64,000 bases of DNA from Karstenula rhodostoma CBS 690.94 (GCA_010093485.1 MU001510.1:575709-639708); one strand, 5' to 3'. Counted from the stretch's first letter, positions 43,360 to 56,742 are shown. Program-made: numbers and translations. The notes: generated by a model not told the origin, from the letters alone.

Positions 43360-46300
43360 AGTCGTTATGATGTCTCATGAAAGAGCGAGGGCTTTGGTTC
43401 TCAGGCTGTAGACTTTATTGTTTACGCATGCGACACTAAGTGGGCATAGTTGTGCCATGCCCCTTACCGGACAATGCTTTTAGGCCAGACCAAGCCTCGT
43501 ACCTACGACTCGAATATAACGATAGGATCGATACTATGAAACAATAATATATCTTACACGTGTCCAATTCACTTACATTAATGCTACAACGGACAACATA
43601 CCGTGCGTGGTTGATGGTCTCAACGGCCAATACAAATACAGACACACCAACCAGCAGATTCCCTAGCTCCCATAAAGACAAAACTCGTGCTCGCCGAACA
43701 ATCAGTAAGAGACGACCACCCTACCATGCCATCATCATCAATGTATCTACTCATTCAAACTGCAGGAATTTTTCCCCTTCTACCCCCACAAAGAAAACAA
43801 CGTATAAGCAGTTTTATTTCCAACGAACAACCTCTCAAAACCCCAACCCATAGAAGAAGCAACACGCCAGCTCTCCAACGCGCAATCAAGCAGATGAACA
43901 GACAAGTCCAAGCTTCCCAATAGCGATTCTACCCATCCCTAATCATCCCATCCTCCACCTCTCGCCCCGCAACCTCGTCCAAAAACGTTTTTGGACCAAC
44001 ACCACGCTCTCGCCTCCTCTCAAACACACAATAAAGAGCGCCTGGTAGAAAACACAACACGCAATCCACCCACTACGAACCCCTAGAATACTAGACTACG
44101 AAAATACCTACCTACCAAACACACCAAGACCCACCAGATATAACATCACTTCTGACAACGTACCAGCCAGCTTATGATTACGAGCAGCGCCGAAGGTGCC
44201 GTGCCCAACGCACTACTTTTTCCTCGAGGATACCGCTTACCTATGTAAAAGCCGCACTGGCCCTCGTTACGTGACGTGTTTGTTTAGTCGTTACGTGCGC
44301 ACTTTGTGAATGGGAAAGATGGGTGGTAGGTGGGTACCATGGGTATGGAAAAGCGAAGCGTACTCGCGCTGGAGGGGTTGAGTAAAGAACAAGCCGACTT
44401 CCTTGCACGAGGTGGCTATTGGTGTCTTACCTCGTGCAAGTAGATAGCGTGGGATAGTGCCTAAACGCGCATAGCTGCCTTGCGTGGAGGAGGTGAGAGA
44501 TGGGGAACCAAGTGGCAATGAGATGTAGAGTGGCATGGTTTGCATGAGACGGCGAGTGGAGTGGCGTATAGGACTGGGCAGTTTGTAAGACGGGCAAAAG
44601 GTAAAGATGACTTTCACTTTCACGTCCAGTGTCTCCTTCCAGTACAGCGACACTACACTGGATGAACACCAGCCCCATCCACCACCGTGAGATGAGCAGC
44701 GTCGCATCGCAAGCAAGCAAGCAACACCCCCACGCGCCGATCCGCAGCAACGAAGCCAGGCCCCAGGCCCAGACGCACAACCCCCGACTCCCAATCCCAA
44801 TCCCCATCCCCCCCAGCGAGCGTCTCCCTCATCCTCACCAGCAGCCCCATCCCATCCCACCCCAATCACCCCGACCCAAAACCCACCTCCTCCTCCCTCA
44901 GGCCATCCATCCCGCCCCCGTACAAACTGCCGTCGCCACCAAACCCCATCCCCAACCCAGGACCTCCCTGCACGCGCGCCCGCCAGCACACCCGGCCGTT
45001 GCCCAACGCCGGGCGCGCAAAACCCACCACACCGCATCGAACCCATGCGTGCGTAAGAGCTAGACGGTTCGACGTGCTGTGCTGATCGTGGGTGGCGATC
45101 GAAGCACGTCGCTTAGCACGTCGCTTGGCTAGGTGGGTCTTGGGTATGGATGGTGTCTATCTACTTGGGAGGAGCGTTCGGCGTGGCGAGGCGAGGGTGA
45201 GGGGAGGTTTAGACGAGGTGGTAAGGGGAGGGAGGTGTGGTATACGCTAGGAGGGCTGGGATGTTGGGGAGACGGGAGGTGTGATGGCGAGGGCTCCGAT
45301 GGGGGGTGGCCAAGGACATACTGGTACGTCGCGGCGACGAGATGGGATAGGAATGAGCGCGAGGGCCCGGCCCGAGGATCGCGACGGCATACACTGGAAA
45401 TGTCCTTTTCGCGGCGAGAGTCGCTGGAGCTACGGGTGAACGGCCACAGAGCAGCGCTGGACGTTGGGTCCGAGTCGCCTCACGGTCGCCCTGCGAGGCG
45501 ACCGGTAGCGTCTCACCGTACCGGGCGCCGACCCGCAAGCTCGATGCTTGTCCAAGAGGTTCGTGATGGCGACTGGCATCTCTGACTGACCAGAGCATCC
45601 AGACCTCGCTCACAGGCCTCTGCCTGCCCGCGCATGTCGCACGATAGCCAACGTCAGCAAAGCAACATCACCTTGCTGGAGCAGCCGGATTTAAGGCCAG
45701 AGGGCTGAAGCAAGGCTGGTAGCGTGAGCCCGCGTCTGAAACAGGAAATGGCGAGCTAGAGTAGTTTGACGGGTTTGGTGAAACGTCGGCCCTGTACTGC
45801 TTTCTACAACACTGTGCTTCTCCGAAGTGGAAACCGGTCGTGGGTCTGACCGCGTCTATGTCGTCTGGGTTCCACGATTTGTCAGGCGAGATGTTTCCTG
45901 GTGGGAGGTCTGGTGTTGCTGGATGAAAATGGTTGCTATTTTGGGCACCCAGTGTCGGACATTGTGAGGAAACACATAATTTCCACGTTCAGCTCGGCAC
46001 CAGTGATCCGCCTCGTGGGACTGGACTCTCCGATGCTGTAAGTGGCACAGGCTACACAGAGCACGCGACTGGCGATGTGCTGGTTTCTCGCGTCATCGAG
46101 TCATGGCCAGTGGTGATTGCTGTATGATGGACGCTGCAATGCTCTGAAGGCGCCCGCTAACCGGCGGCCGGTGTAGGTGGGTACAAAGAGTACCGCCGGC
46201 GCCGACTTAGTGTTGCTGGCAGCCGTCCGAGACTCGGTTGCGACCGGCAAGGTGCACCGCATGAACAGTAACATTGCGAGTCGAAGGTCAAGGAGCTCCT

Positions 46301-49300
46301 CTTTTCCAAGGGTAGCGAACATTGAGGGAACGGTGAAACGAACTACACACGTATTGTACTTGGAATAGAAGCCTTGTGCTCCGAGGGGTAGCTACTGGTA
46401 GCGAGATGAGCAAGGGCAAGGGCGATTAGTAGGGTGCAGGCATCAGGTTGGTAGGGCTGGGCTACGCGACAATACTAGCACACAACTTCAGCGTCCGCGC
46501 AAAGACGACGGCGGGCGCGCCCAATTCTTCTTCGGTGGAGAAGACGCGTACTTTTGATCCAAAAATAACCGTGCGTCTTGGCACTGTTGATAGCTGGTCG
46601 GCGTGACACGATGAACAATGGATGCTATGGTTGATCAATACGCGCCCAAGTTGAAGTCTCCCTATCTTTGCATCAGCTGTGCCCCAAATTACCACACAGG
46701 CCTCCGAACCGACCTTAGCCTGCCTCAACAGGAAGGCCAAGAGTCCATCGGACGCCAAACAAAGAGATTATTCGTGGTGAGCCAATGGCAGCTGAAGATA
46801 AAACAGGAGAGGTTGTAGGGCGTGCTATCGATGAGAACGGGCCAGTACTCGACGTCGGGGCTGTCCCGAAACGTATAGTGATTCATGCACTTTACCAGCT
46901 TGAGAGTTGACCGGAAACCGTGCGGTCATCAAAATTGCAAATATATGCTTGAACAGGGCAATTGATCGACGAGCAAAGCTGTCAATCGGGTCTGTGTTCG
47001 GAGTGAAGTTCAATCGTAACAAGCCTCGTGAGCGGCCCGGTTGCCTGGATGTAGGACTGCCGCTCAACTGTAACGCTTCGGTCCGAACGAGTCATGCTAT
47101 TTTCGTGTGTTGTTGGTGGCAGCAGTAGTCGTGCGATTATGGTTTTCCTTTTGAATCCTGCGAGTTCGCAGACGACCCGGTTTGCGAATGCGAAGCCCCA
47201 AATTTCGGGCTTCTACAGAATTAGTTCAAGCTTGAGCTGGAGATGTTACGATGACATCGCGTTGGATACGAGGTCACGAGCACGTTCCTGCTATGCAGGC
47301 AACCGCGCAGAAGAACCATCGATCTCTATCTGCATCTGGGCAGGCAAATTTGCCGGTCCCCTTTCCGATCCATCGTTCCTTGTACGTGCCACGTCAGCTT
47401 AGGCTGGAAGCGAATTAACCTGAAGCCATGAATTGGGGTGGTCCGATTTTCAACTGTGTTCAGCAGTCATGCATCCAGACGTGTGACGATTCTTGCCTGA
47501 CGTGGGATTTGTGAAGATGATTGGCAGACCGCAAGTACTTGATACTGCCTCAGCAAGCGCGTTATATGAGTAAACAGCGGGACTCATGCATGGCATGCTA
47601 TCTGTCACGTCGCGACCGCTAGCATCGACTTGTCACGCGTGCCATGTTTTGATGGACGCGAAAGTCTAGACGTAGAACGCGGAGGACGACACGGCAAAGG
47701 ACCCGACAGTCTGGTGCGGTCACAAAACATGTCCTGAAATGCCCTGTCGCCCAATCACGAAGATCTTGGGGGCGGGGAAGGCAGTTGCGTCGGCTTGATG
47801 AGTGTTCGTTCCTGGTCGAGAGGCCGAACAGCTCGAACCAGGCTGTTGCCGCCCCTGACATCATGATGGCTGAAGATTAGAGTAGGTTGCGGGAGCTGCA
47901 AACATCAGCCCATGTCAGAACCGTCTGCACAAGTGTCCGCGCGAATCAGTGTCATCAGTGGGCCACCCCCATCAACCAGGAAAGCGCGGGAAGCTGGGTC
48001 ATCCTTGTACAGCTCCTTTGATATTGCTGGGATGATATTGCTGGGATGGCACGGTGTATTACCGCGACAAAAGCCGGCAGACAGAAACGCATCTCTTGCG
48101 TCCAATGGGGGCAACTTGTCAATGTGCCAGATTGCCGCTTATGCAGAGGCGTTGACTTTGAGAGCTCGGTTAGAGGGCGTGCGATTTCAAAGCAAGACTG
48201 TGACCGGCCGTCTCCAGATGGCAAGACTACTATCGAGCTGATATCCTCTTCGCGTTCGGGGCTACCTCTGGTGCCGCTTTTGCAGCATGCAGAGTGGGCC
48301 CCGGCGCTGCCCAGGTCGCCTTGTGGGAACTCTCGTGTGAGGATGCTGGCGCTTGCGTGCTCCCTCGTCGCCACGGCAGCAACCCTCAAGGGCAAGCGGG
48401 AAGCATGGTCGAGGGGCCCTGAAGGCGATCTTGAAGCCTGTCAGCGAGACGGATCGCATGCAGTTTGTTCCAACGTCGCATGTTCGCGAGCCAGCATACA
48501 TGAAAAGAGGAGCAGAACCTGTTTGTACACTGCTAGCGTACGTAGTGTTCTCGGTCAGAGCGGACTGAAGGCCCGCCGAAAGCCGCCGTTTTTCAGAAAA
48601 CGGTCGCTCAACTCGAACTGGCATGTCGATCGCTGCTCAGACGATTCAGCCGGGGCCCTAGTCCGTTTCCAAGAAGCTGCAAAAACCCCGGCAACTCCGA
48701 GATGCATGCTCATTGATCAGATGGGCTGGCATAAGGCCATCGGGGGGTGAGCACTGAGCAGGGCGAAAAGCCAGCTTCAGGACCAATCAGGGAATTCCAA
48801 TCCGTGATTTGGCCATTTGCAGGCCAGCGGTATCAGTTGACGGGGGCCTATCCGGGTCTGAGGGCCCGTCAGTAAAGTTTGGCGGGGGCCGGGCTGGGGG
48901 TGAGGATGACGGGACGAGTCGGGAGCACGGCAGCCACGCAGCCCAGGCCTGCGATGGCGACCGTTGCTGGCGCAGGAGGCATCCCTGCTTGCCGCGATAG
49001 AACCGCAACCTTCAACGTCCCGTCAACACTATCAAAAGCTTGCGGGCGATTGTCGGTAAGCACACGAGCGGCGCGGGCGGCGGGGGAAGGGGTCAGCTGC
49101 GAGGCGGGAGGTTCACGCTCGTCGCTCGCTGGAGAAGGAAAGCGCGTGGGAGGCGACTACCACGTTCATTTCCAGCCAGGTACATCGGCTGCAGCTGACC
49201 TCTGTATTGATGCACGTCGCCGCCCGCCCTGGTGAGTGTGAATGACACCCCGGTGCGTGAAGCCGTGGGAGCGGCGACGACTCAGAGATTCCTTGTGTGG

Positions 49301-49454
49301 TGCCACGTGAGGTGCGATGGAGCGGCGTGGCTGAGTGGCCAGGCGTGAGGTTTCTGCGCGACGTTCGGGACGCCGTTATCGTTGGCACACCCCGATAGTT
49401 GCCTTCTCGGCAGGCGAGGGCCAGGAAGACAATGCGGCTGCCATGTGGGCGCCT

Positions 49455-49490
49455 GTGCAGCCAGGAGTGCAGCCAGGAGTGCAGCCAGGA
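49455..49490. repeat. 12-bp tandem repeat
   Basis: Three copies of a GTGCAGCCAGGA unit, the last slightly changed. Non-coding by present reading. Confidence 0.85.
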
Positions 49491-50259
49491 ACAATTGCAT
49501 TGTCGCGAGCAGAGGCTGTCTCGGAGGCGTTTGTTTAGCGTTGCTGGCCGCTCGGTACCTGGCTTGTCTCCCTTGTCGCTGGACAGGCCAACGCGATGGT
49601 CCCAGGGGCTCTCCGCATTCGAGCGCCGCCGGAACATTACTTAATCATGTACCATGTCTCGATCGTCCAGGGCGGCTAACCAACGACCTCTCGAGCGCAG
49701 AACGCTATTCTGGAAGGCTGGCGAGCGAGCGCATGAATGGCCGCCGAACGCGCGGCGTGTTTGAAGAGACGCGAGCAACGGCGGGAGACGATGGGCTCCG
49801 GGGTGATGGGCGGTGGGCGAGTGTTGAGCGTGGCAGGCAGGTTGACGGGCTCCGGGGTGATTCGACGCGTCGCATAAGGCCAATTTCTCGCATTATAGGT
49901 GCCGTTCAGGGATGCATTAAACATGGACAGCTGCCGAGTCGGCGAAACCAGTCCGCGGGCACGCACGGCCACTGACCTCATCGCATCGCGTCGATTCGCA
50001 CATTTCCGAGCAGCTTCCTCGTGGCGGGTGGGCTAGGCTGCGATGGGAGCCACGGGCCCGTTGGGGTTAGCGGCGCCACGCAATACCGCAATACAGAAGG
50101 CAGGCAGGCCGGTGGGTCGCCGGTGCAACAGCAAACGGTCAACTAGCGCGCGGCGGGAGACTCGACGAGGATGATCCGGGTGGTGGGCGGTGGGTGGTGT
50201 CGAGAGGCCGAATCTACTACGTGTGGCGCTCAGCCGGGCTCGGGCGGCTGCTGCAGATG

Positions 50260-50295
50260 ACGGATGGCGGATGGCGGATGGCGGATGGCGGATGC
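50260..50295. repeat. 7-bp tandem repeat (CGGATGG)n
   Basis: About five copies of CGGATGG in the gene-poor region upstream of medA. Confidence 0.85.
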
Positions 50296-50351
50296 ATGGG
50301 CTAGGTATGGGCCGCAGGGGGGCGATGGAAGCAGAAGGTGCGTACATCCTG

Positions 50352-50396
50352 TGGAGAGCGGAGAGCGGAGAGCGGAGAGCAGAGAGCAGAGCAGAG
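50352..50396. repeat. Purine-rich GAGAGCG tandem repeat
   Basis: Several degenerate copies of a 7-bp GAGAGCG/GAGAGCA unit in the gene-poor region upstream of medA. Confidence 0.75.
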
Positions 50397-51085
50397 ACAG
50401 CATTCGCACTGGCACGCGGGTGTCGATGAGAGCGCTTCCGCAGGTGCATTTACCCGAGTGAGTCGGATGGATGAGGGCGAGGGCGCGGCGGCAGAAGCTG
50501 GACTTGATGGGTGACGACGGCGTGCTCTGCCGTTTACCTACTCGTCCCTACTCGGCCCATGGCAACGTCTGCGTCTGCGGTGCGCGCTCGACAATGGCGC
50601 CTCGCTCCGATCTTGATACTGGCAGAGTAGAGGGCGAGCGTCGTCGAGGTACAGGCCGTACAGGCCGTACAGCACTGGCTGCGATCCCTGATCCCGGCCG
50701 CCGTGCAGCCGCGGCCTGGGCTCGAGTGTCGAGTGTCGAGTGTCGAATGTGGTCGCTCGTCCGTGGGTGCAGGGCTGGCAGGGAGGTGGCTGGCTCCGGG
50801 AGGCGTTAGCTGTTTGACGTTTATTCCACGCCAGCTCCACCTCGGGCACGCACAGGCAGCGCAGCCGTCGCCCATTTGATGTGCAGCCGACTCGTCGTCT
50901 CTAGGCGGCCCTCCTGCTCTCTGTCTGTCCTCTGCCCCGTGTGTGCCAGTCGTCTCTAGTGTCTAGCGCAGGCCAGTGCGGTGAAATTGCACAGGCTGCG
51001 CTACTGCATCCCCGACGGCCACCCTCGTCCAAACCGCGCGGGCCTCGCCAGCCGGTTCCTCGACACCACACTGGTAATTATAACA

Positions 51086-54000
51086 ATGTCGCAGTCGCAG
51101 TCGCAGTCGCAGCAGTCGCAGTCGCAGCAGCCGCAGTCACAGTCGCATGCGCCCGACGTCAAGCGCAGGTATAAGGAAGACCTGGCTCCAGCCGCCGCGC
51201 AGAGAATGGTGAGTTGCCTCTCGTTCAGCCGTCCATCAAACCCTGCTGTCGTCCCCGTCCGCGTCCCCGTCCGTCCCCCTCTCGCCCTCGCGCCGCCCTC
51301 GTCCCCGCGCATCGCATCGCATCGCATCGCATCCCCCTCCGCGCCCTCGTCGCAGCAGCACCTGCAACGACCGCCGAGCGCCCACGCCCGCGCCCGCGCC
51401 CGTTGTCACTCGCGACCAGCCCGGCGTCGCTGAGCGCGAGCGTTGCATGCTGCAGCCTCTGCAAGCCGCACCCTCGCTCGCCCGCCCGCGCGACATGGTA
51501 TGGCCCTCCACCGCTCCCCGCCAAGCAGCCCTGCTCTCTCTCCCAAACGCCAAACGCCGCCCCTGCACACGGTCGCACCCACGCCGCCGCGCTGCGATGC
51601 TGGCCGCCTCTTGTCGCAACCCGCACAGGCGCATCCTTGCACCGCCATGAGCTCCGCAAGCCCACCGCCGCCCACCTGCTGCTGTGTTGTCAAGTCGCCC
51701 CAGCGCGCGCCCTCGACGCCGGACACCCAAGTTGATTTATACCCTCCCCTCCCATCGCCTCCCAGACCCTGCCCTCGCATGCCCCCCAACACCTCGTCGT
51801 CGCTGCAGCCCCCAGCCTCAGCCTCCGCCTAGCTTCTGCCACACCAGCCCGCGCTACCTGACCGCAACTTGCACCCCGCATCCCACCCACCACCGCTGCC
51901 CCCTGCCTCGACTCACTTTCTTCTTCGCCTCTTCTTTTGCCCTTCGTTGCTGGCCACAGCGCATGCTGACCCCGTCCGCGACAGCATCACCCCCACCCCC
52001 AGCAAGGCTTGCCACCGCCGAACCACCACCCGCACCCTCAGCACCCTCAGCATCCTCAGCACCCTCAGCATCCTCAGCACCCTCAGCATCCTCAGCACCC
52101 GCAGCACCCGCAGCACCATCCGAGGCCTGCCGTGGTCCAGCACCAGCATCCGCACCCGCACCAGCACCACCAGCACCCGGACTCTCCCCACCAGACGCAG
52201 CCCACCCAGTCCCCGGCCACTGCGCACTACCCTTCGCCGCACCCCTCCACCCAGCAGGTCCCGCCGCCGCACCAATCGCCCTACGTGCAGCAGATCCAAG
52301 GGCCGCCAGGTCCGCCGCAGCAGGAGAACCCTTATTACCCTGCCCACCCCAGTCCGTATAGCACCAACAGCGCGCCCAGCAACTACTCGTCCTCAGGTAC
52401 GTATCCATCGTGCGGCCCATGTGGCCGATCCGACGCGTCGTTGCACGCGCCGTCCATGTTCCGGACGCGACTCCGCTCCGATGTCTCTCCGCCGCTAGCT
52501 TGAACCAAGACTGAACAACGTGGCTGACTTGACCTCAGAAACGCCAGAACTCATGGCCGCAGCGACCATGAACCGGTCGGGATTCCCGCCAATATCCTAC
52601 CACACGCCCCAGTCAAACTCGCCAGCCTCTGTGCAATCACCACAGCACGACCAGCATGGACGCCCCATCTACGGCCAGCCGCCCAGCCAGATGCCCCAGT
52701 CCATGTACTACACGCCTTACGCGTCGTCGGGAGTTCCACAGCAGTCGCCGTATCCCCAGCACCCTTCGACACAGCAGCAGCAGCAACAGCCAATGCCCAC
52801 CAACTCCCTATTGATGTCCCACCAGCAAGGCCAGCAGATGCACCACCCGCATCAACCCCACCCTCAGACTCCTGGTATGACGGGAAGCCCCAAGTCACGC
52901 ATGTCACAAACCCCTCTACAGCGACCCCCTTCGGGACTGGGTCCGCCTCAAGCTCCCCCGCAGGCACCTCCGGTCGGCACGCCTGGCATGCACAATGGAC
53001 CTCCTTCGGCGGCAAATGTGAACCCCAACGCTGCCCCTGGGCCAATCCCCGCAACTACACCACTCGTAGTCCGCCAGGACCAGAACGGCGTGCAGTGGAT
53101 CGCTTTCGAGTATAGTCGCGACCGAGTGAAGATGGAGTACACCATCCGTTGTGATGTTGAGTCGATCAACGTCGACGAGCTGCCCCAGGACTTCAAGACG
53201 GAGAACTGCGTTTACCCCCGCGCATGCTGCAACAAGGAGCAGTACAAGGGTAACCGATTGCACTACGAGACCGAGTGCAACACCGTCGGCTGGGCGCTCG
53301 CGCAGCTGAACCCGTGCCTGCGAGGCAAGCGTGGGTTGATCCAGCGAGCCGTCGACAGTTGGCGCAACAGCAACCAAGATCCGCGCCTCAGGAGTCGACG
53401 AGTGAGGAGGATGGCCAAGATGAACAACCGAAAGGCAGTTCAAGCGCCGCATGGCAACCACATGGCAGGGCCAAATGGGCCAGCTGCCCCCGGAGTCCCC
53501 AACTCGGCCGGCATGGCTGCACCACCCCCGCAGCCGGGCATGAGCATGGGCGGGCAGATGCATCACCATCACGAACACCCCGGGGGACCTCAAGGAGGAA
53601 GTAATGACGTTAGCGGTATGTTTCACCAGATGTGATGCTGCGATTTGATCACTTGTTTGGTTTTGGACGTTGAATGATACCATCTGTCGTTTCTGCACTG
53701 CCTGTACATTACGCTCCTTGCATGTAATTCCCCTTTTGAGATACCACACACCCCATGCACATACACACGAAGCACACGTACACACACATTGCTGCTGTAC
53801 ATGTTCATCTGCTTTTGGACGGCACTGGGCGGGGAACCCATGCATTAAATCAATCGTGCGAGTCAATTTTTTCATGTTCACCGCTAATCATGGCCCAGAA
53901 GCAAACACCCACCATCACCAAGCGCCAAACGGGCAGCAGTCACCCGAAGTCCGCGAGGCTCACAACTTCTATCCGACTTACCCAGCGAACGAATCGGTAG

Positions 54001-54760
54001 CCAGCTCCGGTGGCCTGCCTCCGACGCATGACTCCATGGGACATCACCACTCACGATCATCGCTCGGCTCTTCGGTCACTGCGTCAAAACAGGAGCAGGA
54101 CGAAGAAGAGCGCAAACTAGCCATGTTTGGCGACCTACCGGAAGCGAAACGCCGCAAATTCATCCTGGTTGACGACGCGCAACGGGGAACCCGCGTGCGT
54201 GTGCGCGTGACCCTGGACAGCGTCAAGATGGAGGAGATGCCTGACTCGTATCGCAAGATCAACTCTGTATTCCCACGTAGTTATTTCGCCATGCAAATGA
54301 CGTCGCCTCCTGCAAGCCCTCGTGGCAGCAAGGTCTTCAACGACGAGCCTGACAACGAGAGCGACCCCAGCTTTCCATTGGCAGGAAGGACCACGGTGCC
54401 AGTCCCGACACTCGATGGAGAGACGACCGTGCCGAGGCCCCGACTAACGCGGGCGAAGCGATCGAAGGAGATTACGCTCAACGACCTTGGCTACCGCATG
54501 AGCTGGAGCCAGAGCCGTGTGTTCGCGGGTCGCACGCTGTTCCTACAGAAATCTTGTGAGTACTTGGTGTGCGAAGCCAGCAGCATTGATACTGACTGCT
54601 CTCAGTGGACGCCTATCGCAATAAGATGCGAAGCAGCATGATGGGACATGGGCAAGATGTCACCACCGTGGCGCCGCACTTTGAGACACGTGTGGGGAAG
54701 CGGCGGTGGAACGAGAGAATCGAGAAGAACAAGAAGAGAGGGCGTGAATCCTCGCCTTAA
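51086..54760 (+). CDS. medA: MedA (Medusa) family developmental transcription regulator
   Basis: Five exons, 51086-51208, 52003-52396, 52539-53615, 53899-54555 and 54606-54760, give 801 residues with all phases consistent. The core is in exon 3: GVQWIAFEYSRDRVKMEYTI, CDVESINVDELPQDFKTENC, VYPRACCNKEQYKGNRL, ETECNTVGWALAQLNP, then RGKRGLIQRAVDSWRNSNQ and RRVRRMAKMN, the hallmark of MedA/Acr1/Ren1 proteins. Exons 4-5 carry a second conserved part (AMFGDLPEAKRRKFILVDD, LNDLGYRMSWSQSRVF, ending KRRWNERIEKNKKRG). The N-terminus is Gln/Ser/Pro/His-rich with HPQ repeats. Relatives control conidiophore development, adhesion and virulence in Aspergillus, Magnaporthe and Fusarium. The first intron is 794 bp, far longer than others here, and its acceptor (CCCCCAG at 52002) is the least certain junction; an alternative first exon is possible. 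The start MSQSQSQSQ is the first in-frame ATG of exon 1. Confidence 0.88.
51309..51333. repeat. (CGCAT)n tract inside the first medA intron
   Basis: Five copies of a 5-bp CGCAT/ATCGC unit within the long first intron of medA. Confidence 0.8.
52032..52115. repeat. 9-bp coding repeat (His-Pro-Gln) in medA
   Basis: About nine copies of CACCCTCAG/CATCCTCAG, encoding His-Pro-Gln in frame near the N-terminus of MedA. The copy number is likely to vary between strains. Confidence 0.9.
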
Positions 54761-55273
54761 GAGTGCGGGCGGTCGACAGCGCCCTGGTCTGCATCTGCCA
54801 CGATTACCCGCTTTTGCCGGGGAGCTTGCAAGGACCCCTTACAAGCCGACCGGGGCACTTCCTCTTTCAGACACGGCAAGATTGCGTGCAGCACCTGGCA
54901 TCCTGATGGTTCCCTCGAACTCGTTTCAGACCCCTCGCGGCATGGCGTGGCCTAGGGTCATTACTCCCGTCGGTCGCTACCGATGCTCACCGTCGGCATC
55001 GCACTCTCACCACAACCCATACCCATACCCAAAACCACGGGCACGCAACCTGCATATGATACCCTGTCCTGCAAGTAATGTCCCGTTGCAGACGATTTTC
55101 CAGCCAGCATTGTTCGCGCCTGAACATAGATACTTACCTATTCTTCTTCTGTTCTATATCCCCTGTATGCAGTTTGTGGGCGGTTAATGTAGAAGCGGCT
55201 TTAGCGCGCAGCTTCGATTCGAGGGAGACGAACGGCCTGGAACGCGTTACGTGCATTTACAGATGGAAAAGGG

Positions 55274-55296
55274 TTTTTTTTTTTTTTTTTTTTTTT
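55274..55296. repeat. Poly-T tract
   Basis: A run of 23 T in the medA-downstream region. Such runs are prone to length error in sequencing. Confidence 0.9.
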
Positions 55297-55537
55297 GGCA
55301 TGTGATGAGATGAGATGACAGCGAGGGTATTTCGGTACTTATGGTAGACTGGCGCACATGAATGATATACAGTCTGCATCTGCATTTTGGTATTCCGACG
55401 CGCCGTGCGTTGCGTTGTCGAGACGAGTCAAACGAACCTAGCACGAAGCGAACGCAACCCGGCTCGTGCGCGCCGTTGTCTGACAGCTCTTGGCAGGGCA
55501 AGGCAAGCGTGCGGTTAACGGTTGCGGCCCTGGACCA

Positions 55538-55562
55538 TGGATGGATGGATGGATGGATGGGT
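55538..55562. repeat. (ATGG)n microsatellite
   Basis: Six copies of a 4-bp ATGG unit. Confidence 0.9.
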
Positions 55563-55647
55563 GCTCTCACCCCGTCAGCTTCTTGTGTCTCCACCCAATC
55601 CATTCCAATCCAATCCACTCACGCTCAACTTATCTCACCGCGCCTGT

Positions 55648-55734
55648 CCAGCACCAGCACCAGCACCAGCACCAGCACCAGCACCAGCACCAGCACCAGC
55701 ACCAGCACCAGCACCAGCACCAGCGCAAACGCAT
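55648..55734. repeat. (CAGCAC)n hexanucleotide repeat
   Basis: About fourteen perfect CAGCAC copies over 87 bp, not inside a recognised gene. Both strands are open across it only because the unit length is a multiple of three. Confidence 0.95.
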
Positions 55735-56742
55735 CCGCCCCCCTCCCTTCCTCCCCTCATCACAACTACAACAATAACAATAACTACAATTGCATCGCCA
55801 CCCCCCAACGCAGCCATCACCCTCCCTCGCCGAAGCACGCACCCCCACCAACCCTACGTACCCACCCACTCGCCCCGTGCATGATACCCGTCCCTGCCGC
55901 CATGTCATCTCATCTCATCATCTCGCTCTTCTCCTTTCGACCCGCGCGGCGCTAGCACGGAGGGCCGCGCGGGATGGCGTAGCGGCATTTGCATGTTTGA
56001 GTGGGTGGTGGGGTGACGTGAGGTGAGGCGAGGTGAGTGTTTCCACGTTGCAACGTGAACGATACACGTTCCGCCATGCCTATGGCAATTTCTCAGCGCA
56101 GGGTGCCTACGGCACGCGGCAGGGATCGAGCCGGTGCGAACGAACGGGGAGAACGTGGGAGGGCTAGCTTCACGAGACGAGGCACGGCACGGCACGGCAC
56201 GGGTCGAGGCGGCGAGGCATAGTTGATATCGCGGGCAAAGCGGGCACGGTTTGAGGGGTGGGTTTGTGTTGGTTTGTTTTATTAATTATACATCTGCTTG
56301 TGCTTGTGCTTGTGGTGGTTATGGTTATGGTTATTACTATCCCCCGCTCTTCAGCAATGTTTATCCAATGCTGTGGCAACCGCGGAGACGATGCGACCTC
56401 GTGGGTATGTGCTTCTGCTGTGATAACAAACGGAGCAGCACCAGGACCAGGCGCTTGCGCTGACCGGCATGCCTGGTGCATGTATACGTAGGTGTGATAT
56501 ACTCATGCTGCCTTGGTTCTCCGCGCGGTGAAACGCAGCCTGAGGCAGTGGTCTGGTGAGGACTGAAACCCGGTCGTGATAGGAGGTAATCGGACGTGTT
56601 TCATGACATAAAAGTGTTGGGATTTGTTTCTGATGCCCCCACGGTGGAGCAGCATCTGAAACGTACGGATGTAGAGACGACGGCCGTTGTGAGGTAGTAG
56701 TCTCACTCAAAACCGTCTCCACCATTAGGAGGTACGAACGAC

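Larger units (their letters stand above)
43360..51085. other. 7.7-kb gene-poor region upstream of medA
   Basis: No convincing gene was found on either strand. Open frames of up to about 250 codons exist (for example 44291-45046 minus and 48046-48750 plus), but they are Arg/Ser/Gly/Pro-rich, lack family motifs and show no splice-linked partners. The sequence contains several short tandem repeats, listed separately, and a tandem TGATATTGCTGGGA duplication near 48020-48047. Given its position it may hold the distal promoter or long leader of medA; old decayed sequence is also possible. Confidence 0.5.
54761..56742. other. Convergent intergenic region rich in simple repeats
   Basis: 2 kb between the ends of medA (+) and the acidic-protein gene (-). 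The open frames across it are products of simple repeats and low-complexity sequence. A (GGCAC)n tract near 56180-56202 and a (TGCTTG)n tract near 56292-56312 also lie here. No gene recognised. Confidence 0.55.

Noticed and set aside
44291..45046. 251-codon minus-strand open frame
   Set aside because: Gly/Trp-rich reading of GC-rich sequence, with an opposite-strand Pro/His frame over the same bases; no family resemblance.
48020..48050. Tandem TGATATTGCTGGGA duplication
   Set aside because: Two copies only, with no flanking structure; too small to suggest an element or target-site duplication.
48046..48750. 234-codon plus-strand open frame in the gene-poor region
   Set aside because: Composition is Arg/Ser/Cys-rich with no motif, no good start context and no splice partners; likely chance.
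55648..55734. Open frames on both strands across the CAGCAC repeat
   Set aside because: They exist only because the repeat unit is six bases long; flanking sequence has no protein character.
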